DNA of 64,000 bases from Lantana camara (Eukaryota > Streptophyta > Magnoliopsida > Lamiales > Verbenaceae): positions 83,940,001 through 84,004,000 of the forward strand of contig CM074862.1 in NCBI GenBank assembly GCA_037501455.1, given 5' to 3'. Below, in pieces: positions 1 to 10,727 of this stretch (positions are counted from its first letter, which is position 1; the number at the start of each line of letters is the position of its first letter). The notes beneath the pieces were generated by a model. It was not told the origin of the DNA. It saw nothing but the letters and a program-made list of their open reading frames with translations, and did no database searches. The position numbers and the translations under genes were made by a program.

Positions 1-185
1 TTGCGAAATTCAGTGCTGGACGCTTGATCCTAATGTGTTTTTTTGTGAAATATCTATGTTTTGTTTATTCTCAAAATGAAAGATGTGAAAAGATAAATAA
101 ATTGTACGATGTTCAATAATTAGCTTCTCAAATTGAGATTAAAACACGAGGAGTAGATATTATTATGAATAAATAAACAAACAAT

Positions 186-430
186 AAAATTTAATACAAC
201 ACCAAAAATATCATATTCACCCTCTCAAAATTTTCAAATAATAATTAAAAAAAAGAATCTGAATTTATCAAGAATTCCATATCCTTAGGATTCTGAGATG
301 CGATATGGATGAGAACAAAATTGAATCCTAAGGATATGGAATTCATGATAAATTCAGATTATTTTTTTTAATTATTATTTGGAAAATTTGAGAGGGTTAA
401 TCTGATATTTTTGGTGTTGTATTAAATTTT
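186..430. mobile_element. Foldback MITE inside the outer element
   Basis: Positions 186-295 and 327-430 form a long hairpin: AAAATTTAATACAACACC pairs with GGTGTTGTATTAAATTTT, and the TCCATATCCTTAGGATTC block pairs with GAATCCTAAGGATATGGA. The loop is about 30 bp. It is non-coding and lies directly beside the next inverted-repeat element, interrupting the left arm of the outer element. The palindromic edge hides the exact target duplication. Confidence 0.6.
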
Positions 431-1674
431 AGGGTTAATTAAATATAGACCCCATGGGAGTATTGGAAACTACAACTTGTAGCCCTCTTAGTCAAACAAT
501 TACACATACACCCATTGATGAGTTTAAAAATTACACATAACACCCAAGAATCAAGATTCCCTTAAATTTTTGATGACATCATCAAATTTTAACTTGATTT
601 TCCTAATTTACCCCTTCATTTAGTACATATAATAATTTTTATTTCAAGAATTACCCCTAATTATATTTGAATTGGTATTGAAAATTTGAATTTAATAAAT
701 TAAATTATTAACTAATATAATATGGTATAAATTTGTCATTTCAAATATTAAATTATATATAATAAGTCTTCATTTAATATATATATATATATGTACACAC
801 AACAATGAGCTCATTCTCCGCTGCCGCCGCGGTTGACAATGCCAACAGTGTGCTTCATCTCCTTTGCCTCACGCTCACTATCGGCGAGGAACTTCCCCTC
901 CACCCCTCCGCCGCCACACAGTCCGACTGGAAATCCGCCCTCGCCAACTATTACAGTGTGCCAGATCTGCGGTGCATTTTTCAAAATCCGTTGCGTCGAG
1001 GACCTCCGCTGGTGCATCCCCGGCACCTTAATCATCGTCACCGCCACTGACTTCTACGCCCCCAATTTTGGGTTCGAAGCTGACGGCGGTGGGCGGTGCA
1101 ACCCGCCCAACTCCCACTTATACATTATATGTATATAAATTACGGTATACACACACACATATATATAAATATTATTTATTATTTATATATATATTTTTTT
1201 TTGGTACAAATTATTTATTATATATGATAACTATATATATATTAAGTTTTTTAAATATTATATATATAATAACTCTAAAAAAAACTCTATATATATTAAG
1301 TTTTTTAAATATTATATTTAACACATTAAATTAAGACTTATTATATATAATTTAATATTTGAAATGATAAATTTATACCATTTTACATTAGTTAATAATT
1401 TAATTTATTAAATTCAAAATTTCAATACCAATTTCAAATATAATTAGGGGTAATTTTTGAAATAAAAATTATTATATGTACTAAATGAAGGGGTAAATTA
1501 GGAAAATCAAGTTAAAAATTTGATGATGTCATCAAAAATTTAAGGGAATCTTGATTCTTGGGTGTTATGTGTAATTTTTAAACTCATCAATGGGTGTATG
1601 TGTAATTGTTTGACTAAGAGGGTCACAAGTTGTAGTTTCTAATACTCCCATGGGGTCTATATGTAATTAACCCT
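431..1674. mobile_element. Inner inverted-repeat element with captured gene piece
   Basis: The ends AGGGTTAATTAAATATAGAC and the complement of its match at 1655-1674 begin arms of about 350 bp (431-780 and 1325-1674). The arms match through the ACCCCTTCATTTAGTACATA region, with a few per cent differences. A 7-bp direct repeat AAATTTT borders both ends (424-430, 1675-1681). The centre is abruptly GC-rich (about 805-1120) and carries an expansin-like fragment. Long arms around foreign genic DNA are typical of Pack-type Mutator or similar elements; the superfamily call is inference. Confidence 0.6.
965..1120 (+). pseudogene. Captured alpha-expansin fragment
   Basis: One forward frame gives a stretch of about 52 residues starting ICGAFFKIRCVEDLRWCIPG, followed by a VTATDF block and GGGRCNPPN. 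This order (Cys-Gly-Ala-Cys-like turn, a K-C acidic W-C-x-P-G block, VTATNF, then GGWCNPP) is the family-45-like domain of alpha-expansins, the secreted proteins that loosen plant cell walls. One conserved cysteine after CGA is Phe here, and the Trp before CNPP is Arg. Upstream residues in this frame do not look like expansin, there is no signal peptide, and the carboxyl-terminal domain is missing. It sits in the GC-rich core of an inverted-repeat element, so it is a transduplicated fragment and not a host gene. The family call is from recognised motifs, not a search. Confidence 0.6.
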
Positions 1675-1944
1675 AAATTTTATTATTTATTTATTTATTC
1701 ATAATAATATCTGCTCCTCGTGTTTTAATCTCAATTTGAGAAGCTAATTATTGAACACCGTACAATTTATTTATCTTTTCACATCTTTCATTTTGAGAAT
1801 ATTATCTTTTCACATCTTTCATTTTGAGAATAAACAAAATATTTCGATGTTATAAGAACACGTTTGCTAGCATTATTAACCCACATATATATTTCACAAA
1901 AAACACACTGGGATCAAGGGTCCAGTACTGAATTTTACAATTCT

Positions 1945-2130
1945 TATGAAGACATTTTCCAGAAAAGCCTTTAAAGACTTTTTTCTGGAAAACGTCTTTA
2001 AAGACGCTTTTCTGGAAAACGCCTTCATCAGCTTTTTGTCAGTCGTGCACTGAAGTTTGGTCAACGGAAAATGCGATGAAGACGTTTTTCACAAAAACGT
2101 TTTCAAAGGCGTTTTTGGCATACGCGTTTT
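1945..2130. repeat. Short direct and inverted repeats around TTTTCTGGAAAACG
   Basis: The block TTTTCTGGAAAACG followed by TCTTTAAAGAC occurs in two forward copies, preceded by an inverted version (TTTTCCAGAAAAG then CCTTTAAAGAC). A degenerate copy (GTTTTTCACAAAAACG) lies near 2082. The result can form several small hairpins. It abuts the right end of the outer element. No function assigned. Confidence 0.5.
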
Positions 2131-2571
2131 ACACCAGAATTAGACTATGTCTCAAAAATACACCATTTTTACACTATTCGGATGAATAGTACACCAAAAG
2201 TAAAATTTCACCATATATACTATTGATTTTATGCACAATGCGTGTGCAATAAAATAATAATTATTATTTAATTTTATTAAAATTAAGATTTTCATATTAA
2301 TATGTATATTATAATTATTTTTAGAATTACTATTAAATTAGACAAATAAATGTGACAATATATTAATAAAAATAATATTAAAATATAGATTACAAAATAT
2401 AAGAAAAAAAGATAAAATAAATATTAAAAAAATTATTAGAAAAAGAATTAAATTGAAAGAAGAAAAAAGAATAGTTAGAGGAGAGAGAAAAAATTAACTG
2501 ACATATTGTAACGGTCATAAAAAATTAATAAGAAAAGTAAATAAGAAAAAAAAAAAGATCAAAATTTCATG
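2131..2571. other. AT-rich spacer, no gene seen
   Basis: Very AT-rich sequence with A-rich runs and stops in all frames. I recognise no element end, RNA gene or coding piece. Confidence 0.6.
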
Positions 2572-2581
2572 ATACTACATT

Positions 2582-2737
2582 GGAAAATTCTTGTATGAGC
2601 CGGGTGTAGGGCACTGTTCCCTATACCTGCCTCTAATACACAATAAAAAATAAATAAAAAAAATTATTTTTTTATTTGTGTATTAGAGGCGTGTGTAGGG
2701 AACAATACCTACACCCGGCTTATACAAGAATTTCCAC
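2582..2737. mobile_element. 156-bp foldback MITE with 10-bp target duplication
   Basis: Terminal inverted repeats of more than 30 bp start at GGAAAATTCTTGTATGAGCC and end with its near-complement (GGCTTATACAAGAATTTCC, then AC). The loop is A/T only. The direct repeat ATACTACATT flanks both sides (2572-2581 and 2738-2747). A duplication of 9-10 bp points to Mutator-like mobilisation; no transposase is encoded. Confidence 0.75.
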
Positions 2738-2747
2738 ATACTACATT

Positions 2748-3397
2748 TGCCTCTCTCACTTGAATTTATGTATGTATGTGCTTACTTCTTCTCACTTAGG
2801 GTTAGTTATAAACTTATAGTCGGTTAAATAATGTTAAACTAATTAATTAATAATTAAAAACCAAGTACGAGTCACAGTAATAATGCATCGAGTTGAAAAT
2901 CTAACATGTAAGAATTTCCTGAAGGTCTGTCTACTTAACTCCATATTCAGTTCCAGTTAATTAATTAATCGTTGGTACAACAGAGTTTAATATGCATTGC
3001 CTTGATGTTTGTTTTTAGTGAAAAAATGTTTTTGATGAAAAATAAAACATTATTGAAAATATCCTTACCCAAGAAATTATCCACACCCAAAAAGAAATTT
3101 GAGGGTTTATATATATATATATATTTTTTGATATAGGACTTTTTCTTTTTTATTGAAAGCTAAAAAAAATGAATATTTTTCTTTTTCATTTTGGCCGTAT
3201 TTATAGACGGGAGAGTGGTTTACTTTAATTGTTAGGTGTTGTGCCTTGGTTTTGTGGTGATTAGATAACATTTTCTTGCCATAAAATTTTGGAGTTATTA
3301 ATTAATCTGTACACTGTACTTGGTAATGTAATTTATATTGTTGTCGCCAATATTGTTGGTGACTTTCCATTGCTCAAAGAAATTCAATAGTGATTAC
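2748..3397. other. AT-rich spacer, no gene seen
   Basis: Non-coding AT-rich DNA with short (TA)n near 3112-3124. Stops occur in every frame and no recognisable element ends are present. Confidence 0.5.
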
Positions 3398-3403
3398 TTA
3401 TTA

Positions 3404-4404
3404 GCGATGTTTTCAAAAGCGGACCGGAGGTCAAAACGGAAGATTTACTGGTTACCAGTTCGATCGGTTCAACCACCGATCGAACCGGTATGACGTCATA
3501 AATATTTAATTATTAAATAAATATGTTGAACCGATCGAACCGGTATGACGTCATAAATATTTAATTATTAAATAAATATAATATTATAAACTTATATAAA
3601 TTTTATATTTTCAATATTTAAAATAATAAACATATTTCTTTACATAATATCTAAAGAAAAAAAGAAATTCAAACATTTATTATACAAATTTATGTTATTA
3701 ATCCACGCCATTCACTACATAAAAAGGAATATATAAATTCCAGTATTTATAATAAAAATTTATATATTTTCTTTTCTTCTATTTCTTTTTGAAGAAATTT
3801 ATATGCTACCTATTTGTCTACCCCACCACCCCACCTTGCAGCTAACCCTATCCCCACCCAAACCTTTAGGCAACGCCACATTCTTCTTCACCCCCAACCC
3901 CCCACCACCATCCCCAATTCCCCGCCCCAACTCCAGTGACCATCTTTCCAATCCCAATCCTCATCCACCTTGTCTGTCCAAAAGCGCACACACATACCAA
4001 TTTGGTCTTCTTCTCCAACAATCTTCTTATGTCTTCTGCAAAATAAAGTTTTTTATTGTTCGATGAGAACACAGATCTGAAATTTAAGCAGGCGGCTAAT
4101 GAAGATAAGGGTAGATCTGAAATTTGAGGAGGTAGCCAAGGGAGAGAAAGGGCGTAGATGGTCGGCTGAATTCGGAAGCGAGCGGCGCACAAAAACTGAG
4201 ATTTTTTTTTTCCCCTTATTTCATCCAAACCGGCGCTCCAGTCCGGTTACGGGGGCGATTTTGGCCGGTTAAGCGGCCGGTTTTTACTGTTTGAGACTGG
4301 TCCGAACCTGACTGGTTTTGAAGGATCAATCGGGTCGGACACGGGACCGGTCACCGGTTGAATCGGTCGGATCGGCCGGTCCGGTCCGCTTTTGAAAACA
4401 TTGG
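3404..4404. mobile_element. CCGG-rich inverted-repeat element, copy 1
   Basis: The left end has TGTTTTCAAAAGCGGACCGG and the right end its complement CCGGTCCGCTTTTGAAAACA. TTATTA borders both sides (3398-3403, 4405-4410), an ambiguous target duplication. Both flanks are dense in ACCGGT/GACCGG words. The middle (about 3800-4200) is C-rich and gene-like, with proline-coding frames, but I recognise no protein; it may be captured genic DNA. No transposase is present. Confidence 0.55.
3476..3585. repeat. 55-bp tandem duplication containing TGACGTCA
   Basis: The block starting CCGATCGAACCGGTATGACG at 3476 is repeated at 3531 with near-perfect identity. Each copy has the palindrome TGACGTCA (3491-3498 and 3546-3553), the classic bZIP (CRE-type) core. 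It lies inside CCGG element copy 1. Confidence 0.7.
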
Positions 4405-4422
4405 TTATTAATGACTTTTTAG

Positions 4423-5282
4423 CTATGTTTTGAAATCCGGACCGGAGGTTGAACCGGACTCTTTACTGGTTACTAGTTTTATTGGTTCGGTTGGTATAAC
4501 GTCATAATTACGTAATATTATATTTAATTATATAAATATATATAGTAATATAAATTTAACTATATTCAATTATATAATATTATAAATATTAATTAAAAAA
4601 ATCAAATCAACTAAATAATATAAATATATATATAATTTAAATCATTTTCAACTACTCATTATTTTTCTATTTAGTTAGATATTTGATCTATATGTTCGTA
4701 TATTTATAATTTGAAATTCTATTATTAGAACATCAACCAAATTAATAATATAGATGAAAGATTGATTTAATAAATATCTTACTTTTTATTGTAAATAAAT
4801 AAAAAAAATAACACACATACATTTATATTTTTAAAGATATATTATAAAAAAATAAAATATTTCACATTATTATCCAAACTTAAATTGAATTTTTATGAAG
4901 TATTATAATATTTTAAATAATAATTAATAGTCTCCTACAATGTAATTCTTAATATGATATTAATCAAAGATATATAATTTTTTTAGTAACAAAACACCAA
5001 TAATACAAGTTGGCTCAATTGGTTTGTACACTCCCTTTATATCTTAGGGGTTGAGTGTTCAAACCTCAGCTGGTGCATAATAATTTGTTTTGCAATTTTG
5101 AAAAAAAAAAAAAACCATTTCCGGGCCAAACAGCCCGTTAAACGGTCCGGTCCGGGTTCTTCACCAGTATTGGGCCGGTTTTTAGCGGGCCACATTGGTC
5201 CACAAATGGACTGGTTTAAAGGGGTCAACCGGACCGGATTGGCGGCCGGTCACCGGTCGAACCGGTCCGACCGGCTGGTCAG
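4423..5282. mobile_element. CCGG-rich element, copy 2
   Basis: The left end ATGTTTTGAAATCCGGACCG and the GGTCACCGGTCGAACCGGTC-like right side match copy 1 in style, so the two are diverged family members. The 8-bp direct repeat CTTTTTAG borders it (4415-4422 and 5283-5290), which would fit a hAT-type duplication, though the extreme ends are not clean inverted repeats. Non-coding; it contains a SINE-like piece at 5000-5115. Confidence 0.45.
5000..5115 (+). repeat. tRNA-derived SINE-like remnant
   Basis: TGGCTCAATTGG at 5011-5022 fits the RNA polymerase III A box (TRGCNNARYNGG). GTGTTCAAACC at 5055-5065 fits a B box, about 33 bp downstream. An A-run of 14 bases ends the unit near 5100-5114. 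A-box, B-box and poly-A in this order and spacing is the layout of plant tRNA-derived SINEs. A full tRNA fold is not visible, so this is not a functional tRNA gene. It could equally be a tRNA-like piece native to this element family. Confidence 0.4.
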
Positions 5283-5345
5283 CTTTTTAGGATTAAAAAA
5301 AGTACTAACCAGAAGTAAATTCATCGAGTGATAATTAAAAAGTTT

Positions 5346-7569
5346 TGTAATGCCCCAGTTTTCCGGACGTTTAGGTAAGCACGCCACGTGTGGGTTTCCA
5401 AGAGTTAGAACTTATTTTATTCTTTCGTTCATTAAATTATACATTTCATGACATTTTATGAATTATATTTCTACGTGTTTATATGAAATCTTCATCAACT
5501 TGAGAATTATTTCATGAATTGTATCAAAGTGCTACGTGAATTATTTGCCGAACATGACTTATTTGATTATATGACTTTACTTGATCATTTTCCATAATTT
5601 GAGGACTTAATTGAATTGGATTTAATTGACATCATTCCATAAGCTTATAGTTAATTGCAAGAACTCAAAAACCTTGGGGACTTAATTGCAAATTTGTGCC
5701 TTGTCATCTAATATTTGGAAGAATCATGTAAAATATTCATCTTTTACATTCCACACACCATATTTCATACAAACACTTGCTCTTTTGGCTCCTCATTTCT
5801 ATCGATCAAAAATTTCATGAAGAGAAAGAAGAGATTTCATCAAGTTCAACTTAATTATCCGGAGAAATTGCATACTTTGAAGCTCAATCATCTTTATCAC
5901 TTCATCCCTTTTCTTCTCTTTCCTATTTGAGGTAAATATGAGATATGTGATGAATATCTTGAATTCATGTGTGAAGATAGGGTTATGATTTTGAAATTAT
6001 AACTTGTGTATTAGTGGTTAGAGACATGATCATGAACTTTAAACATGGAATTATGCATGAATTCTTGGATTATGTGGAAGATGAATATTATGAATATATA
6101 TGGGGTTTGAGGTATGAGTTCTTGATGATTTATGCAGGTGTGATGGATTATTTGATGTTTAAATGAAGTATGATATGTGTATACATGCTGCAAGTGTTTG
6201 CTTCAACTTAGAGATGGATAGGCATTGGTTTGCATAGAGTTTGAAAAAATACCCTGTTCTGCTCTGCTTTTCGAACAGAGGCTCCCGGCCGGGATCCATC
6301 TTAGTTGAAAATCAATACCGGCCGGGAACCAATATTAAAATGCATGGCTGGGCATTGATCCCGGCCGGGATCCCTTTTGAACTGAAAACCATCCCGGCCG
6401 GGATACTCTAAACCTTTGCTTTCATTAAAAATGTCCCGCCCAGGACCATTTTCAGTGTAAAAACAGTCCCGGTCGGGATCACTTGAATCCTTACTCTCTT
6501 TAAAAGTGTCCCGGCCAGGACCCCTTTCAGTTCAAAATTAATCTCGACCGGGATCCTTGAGCAGATTGCTCACGTTAAAACCGTCCCGGATAGGATCCCA
6601 TCTCATTTAAAATCAATCCTGGCTAGGATTGGCTTTAGGAGGGGAACTTTATGTAATTTTCATACTTTATGTCATGTGCATTGTTAACTTGATTCTTGGT
6701 TCTGTAATTGATTACATGAACATATTTATGATATTTTATAGTTATTGAACATGTTATAACATTTCATGACTTTGCCATTCGTCTTAAATGGTATATGCGA
6801 GTCATGTCTCACGTACACTTGTCCTTGTTGCACTGATCATCTTCCCGGTGACGAGGAGTGGGTTCCATAGCTGTGTCCTTAATTTATTTTGTCTACAGGT
6901 GAGGTTTAATTCTAGATATATAGAACCCTTAAAATCCTTACGTGGATTTTTGGCCAAAATGTATATGTATATATGAATTTTTCACAAAACCTCAAATGAT
7001 AGAAAATGCACCATGTTTATTATACTGGACCACCGTATTTTGGCGAGTATATTGTACTGCATTGTGGGACCGAGGGTAGTATATTGAGCCAACCGGGAAA
7101 GCAAGGGCTGACGGGTAACTCTTGCACTATCCTCAGTCCTCACCATTTTGGGATGACCCCTGAATCCACCATGAGATTGGTGGAGGAAGGAGTTCCGGGC
7201 ATAGAGATTCATGTACCCTACGCTCACTATGACTGGATGGTTGGGCCTTGCAAACCCACCACCACCCGGAGGGAAAAGGGACATTGAAACTACTATTGAT
7301 TGATTGCACTGTAATTACTTGCGTGATCACTTAATCAATTGATAACTTAATTATTGTACACTGTTGGAGTAAAGGTTGGAGAATTGCCCTCACTCGCCGC
7401 CGGACCACTGATTGACTGAAATTGATTAAATTGTTAAACTTGATAGTTGTAATCTTGGACGATATTTATTTTATTATCGAGCTTATGACCATCTTTTCTA
7501 AAACTTTACCCGAGGTTATAACTTGCATGTTAAATGAGCTTATATTTATTATACCCCTAACTCAATCCT
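5346..7569 (+). repeat. 5' LTR of Tekay-type element, first part
   Basis: Starts TGTAATGCCCCAGTTTTCC and is collinear with the 3' LTR from 21274. It is interrupted at 7569 by the nested Athila-type element and resumes at 16117. A CACGTG box lies near 5385. Short ORFs here, such as 7006-7287, are not preserved in the other LTR and are not genes. Confidence 0.85.
6281..6640 (+). repeat. Cluster of GC palindromes in the Tekay-type 5' LTR
   Basis: About ten copies of a CCGGCCGG-centred motif occur every 30-60 bp in AT-rich DNA. Two flavours can be seen: ATCCCGGCCGGGAT and GTCCCGGCCAGGAC. Between them lie AT-rich spacers with TTNAAAA words. Later copies are decayed (for example CCGGATAGGATCC). 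The same cluster is in the 3' LTR at 22205-22560. Confidence 0.75.
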
Positions 7570-9014
7570 TGTTGTTGTGTTCTACTTCAATTAAAACCAA
7601 TCGTGCAAGTGTAAACTAACATACGCGTAGCATAATAGGATCGTACTCATAGGGAAGGGAAATCAATCACTACTCTATACTTCTTTCTAATCTAAAGACC
7701 GAACGACTTTGAGGGGTTGTTGTTTATTAATCTACTAAAAACAGAAATTAAGCAAATAATTAAAAATACGCACAAGTAGTAACTAAACAAACGGATTAGA
7801 AATCAGTAGAGTAAGCAGGTAAGGGAAAGTAATGAATCATACATTCAAGAGTTGATATGATACTCGTCTGACCAGTGTAATCCTACAACCTAGTCACTTA
7901 TATTTGTATTACCCTCTCTCAAGGTGTAACCAAGTGCTTAATTAGTGTTTAATGTTGCTCTCGCAATCACCAATAGTTAATTAAAGCATAGGAACAAGAC
8001 TAGTGCAATTCACTATTCTAGCGGCTCGACATGGAATAAGATTACTGTTGTATAAGCTAGAACCAAATCTCTTTGTATTCTACAACTTACAAGTTATGAA
8101 AACCATCTAAATTACCATCAATCTCTCGATCTATAGGAAATTATGACACATGCTAAGGGTGATCAGGCCATCGTAAGTCAATTCAAACCTGTTTTCAAAC
8201 TAAGAATTAACACAAGTCATTCAAGCATCAAATCAAACACTTATCATGCATTCATCATCACTCCCCTAACCCTAGAGAATTAGCTACTCATAATTAAAGC
8301 AAAACTCATAAAACTAAAGGAAATTGCAATAAACGAATTCATATTCATCAAATCTAAACAAAGTCTAAGAATCAAACTCATAAACATTCAATAATATCTA
8401 AAAAAAACGAATCTAACATACGAAAACTAATTAGAACTAAACTCTAAGGAATTAGTTTGATAATTAAAGCAACAATAAAACCGGAAATTATTCTAAGAAT
8501 TCAATGCTCTTGTCTTCTCGAATTCTCCGAAAAACTCCTCTGAAAGTCCTTGTCTTCTCTCCAAACCCTAGGTCACGACCCGGAAGAAAAGCCCTCTAAA
8601 AAAGACTCCAAAATGCACTTAAATACTAGCCCTAATTGTTTCTTGCCGAAACTGGTAACGGGCGTTACCACTCCATGTGTATTTCTCGTTAACGCCCGTT
8701 ACAGCTTGAAATCACCATAACGTTTTTATTAGTGGTAACGTCTTCTGCCCAGGGTTAACGGGCGTTACCCCTCCTATCTCGCCAAAGCTTAGCTCCTGTG
8801 TCTGGTAACGGGGGTTACTGAATTTGTTCTTCCAAGGGGTAACGGGAGTTACCACATTTTCCTCCAAAAATGCGTGAATTTGTTTTGCTTCGCCGTTTAG
8901 TAACTTCAACTCTAAAAACACCTGAATGGAGCAAAATAAACACATAAATGCTTCAAACGGCACAAAAATATAATCTAATCAATGCTTAAAACCATGCAAA
9001 TTCTACACTTAACA
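7570..9014 (-). repeat. 3' LTR of the Athila-type element
   Basis: 1,445 bp, TGTTAAGTGTAGAA at its start on the minus strand and ...ACAACA at its end. It matches 14682-16116 closely along its length, with substitutions and small indels; one is a missing ~20 bp near 8742 that is present in the other LTR at about 15823-15842. It contains the GTAACGGGCGTTAC cluster at 8655-8860. Confidence 0.85.
8655..8860. repeat. GTAACG..CGTTAC near-palindrome cluster, left LTR
   Basis: Six to seven copies of a GGTAACGGGCGTTACC-like near-palindrome, in both orientations, spaced about 30-50 bp. Variants include GGTAACGGGGGTTACT and GGTAACGGGAGTTACC. Confidence 0.75.
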
Positions 9015-9027
9015 AAATCCCCCACAC
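9015..9027 (-). other. Polypurine tract of the Athila-type element
   Basis: On the minus strand GTGTGGGGGATTT lies directly before the 3' LTR start, where plus-strand DNA synthesis would be primed. Confidence 0.7.
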
Positions 9028-9466
9028 TTGACTATTGCTCATCCTCGAGTAATACGAAAATCAAGAAAACACATCCTCATCAAAACATCTCCTCAAAGCA
9101 ATCATCGACCATCGCCTAAACAAGTCTAGCTCATCAAATCAAGTACTCATGAACATAAGATCATCAAAACTTAGTATGAAAAGTATACCCTTGTGTAGTG
9201 TGTGAATCAAACGAAACAATGTACAAAGATTAGAATGAGAAATTCACAATTTCCTCCTAAGTTCTAATCATCAACTTTGGACTACACTCTTCGCACCTAT
9301 CTCCACTAATGGAATTAAATCAAGACTTAGGATCGGTAGGTCTTTCGAGCTTGTAATGTAGGCTTTGGGTAAGGTTATGGAAATTTGGACCAAGTGACTA
9401 CTCACCAAGCTTACATCATTCAATCTTTAAACTCACAGCACTTCAATTCCGCCATTAAACACGAAA

Positions 9467-9491
9467 CCCCCCCCCCCCCCCCCCCCCCCCC
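9467..9491. repeat. 25-base C homopolymer
   Basis: Uninterrupted run of about 25 C; exact length is the sort of thing assemblies get wrong. Confidence 0.8.
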
Positions 9492-10727
9492 AAATTCTTC
9501 AACAATTGTTTACCACACTCTCAGTTTCACACTTGCATAATAATTTTTTTCTTTTTCTTGTCTTTTGCTCTTTCTTTCTTTCTTTCATATCTTTTCTTTT
9601 TCACACTTTTCTCATTCTTTTCTTTTTCTTTACATACTTCTCTCAAATTCAAGCATAAAAACAATCAAAAGGGGTCAAAAGATAGACATTCACCATAAAA
9701 ATCAAACGAGCAAGCCTTGGTGTAAAATTTTCAAGGTGGGTATTTTTATGTTGTGCATTGGCTTATAATGTGGCTGCAAAGATATTTGCAAAGCAATTAG
9801 GCTTAGCGGGGTCAATAAAACTACGCTATTTAGTGAAGAACGACTAAAAAAAAAATTTAAAGGCTTAATATCCTCCGACAACGAATGCCTACTTCACTTC
9901 CTTAATCTTTCATTAACTCAAAATTTCGCCTCAATAGGACTAAAATGCATCCTAATCAAATCTTAGACTCATTTGGAAATCATCAATTCATCTTTAATTT
10001 CTAAGTAAAGTATATTATCACATTCAAAAGTGCTCAAAATATAAAGGCATACTAACACACTAAATCATCAAATCTCATGCAAATTTTCCTCAATTCAAAA
10101 AGCCTAACTTATTCTAGCAAAAGCTCAATAATCAAACTTCAAAGAAAAGTTCAAAACGAGGGAAAATTTTTAAAAATTTCAAAATTACTCGATTCTTAGC
10201 AAATCATAAGTGTAACTACATTTAATCATGAAAATATTCTATAAAACTCATAGCAAGCATGCACTTCCTCCGCCACACTTAATCTTTGCAATGTCCTCAT
10301 GCAAATGAAAAATTAAAGTTCAAGAAAACTCCCTGATCGAATGAAGAACCGGCAACGTGCTAACAAAGCTTCCAAAACCTGAATAAGTGACTAGAAAATA
10401 CGGATCAAGTGCACAGGCAATTGACAATCAACATGCATTCAACAATCAACACACAAGTCACAAATTCCGGAACTTTAAAGCGCTTAGTGCGACCTATAGT
10501 ACCTCGATTTAAGAAGAAAGAGAGAGAGTGTAAACTTGGTGGTGATGCTTCTTGGTTGCAAGTTGAGAATGGTGGGCCAAGGGGAACTATTGGATCTCTC
10601 CTAAGGTAGAATGAGTGTGGGCAAGTGTATTTATAGGTTTTTAGGAGAGAAATCCGAAATTGGGTAGGAAAAGAATTAATTTAACATTTAAAACGTATTT
10701 TCCAACCCTAATAATCGCGTAATCATC

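Larger units (their letters stand above)
1..1940. mobile_element. Outer terminal-inverted-repeat element (nest level 1)
   Basis: The first ~190 bases and the stretch 1675-1940 are inverted copies of each other: the ends read TTGCGAAATTCAGTGCTGGA and the complement of TCCAGTACTGAATTTTACAA, and homology continues inward through the TTTTGAGAATAAACA and CTCGTGTTTTAATCTCAATT blocks. The right arm has an internal duplication of about 30 bp (1771-1830). No transposase is visible, so this is a non-autonomous DNA element. The left end coincides with the window edge, so the target duplication cannot be checked and the element may start slightly outside. Superfamily unknown. Confidence 0.6.

Noticed and set aside
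833..1138. A working expansin gene
   Set aside because: No signal peptide, no carboxyl-terminal domain, missing conserved Cys and Trp, and located inside a mobile inverted-repeat element.
3803..4228. Proline-rich host protein in the centre of CCGG element 1
   Set aside because: Frames overlap on both strands, have no recognised domain and lie between inverted ends; captured genic DNA is more likely.
5011..5065. Functional tRNA gene
   Set aside because: A and B boxes are present but no cloverleaf with anticodon arm or acceptor stem can be drawn, and an A-run follows.
6281..6640. CRISPR-like array because of regular palindromes
   Set aside because: Motifs vary, spacers are not unique or equal in length, the same series is in both LTRs, and the DNA is plant nuclear.
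7006..7287. A host gene in the stretch 6788-7330
   Set aside because: It is inside the Tekay-type LTR; the counterpart in the 3' LTR (22929-23215) has an inserted TATA-like tetranucleotide and stops that break the frame.
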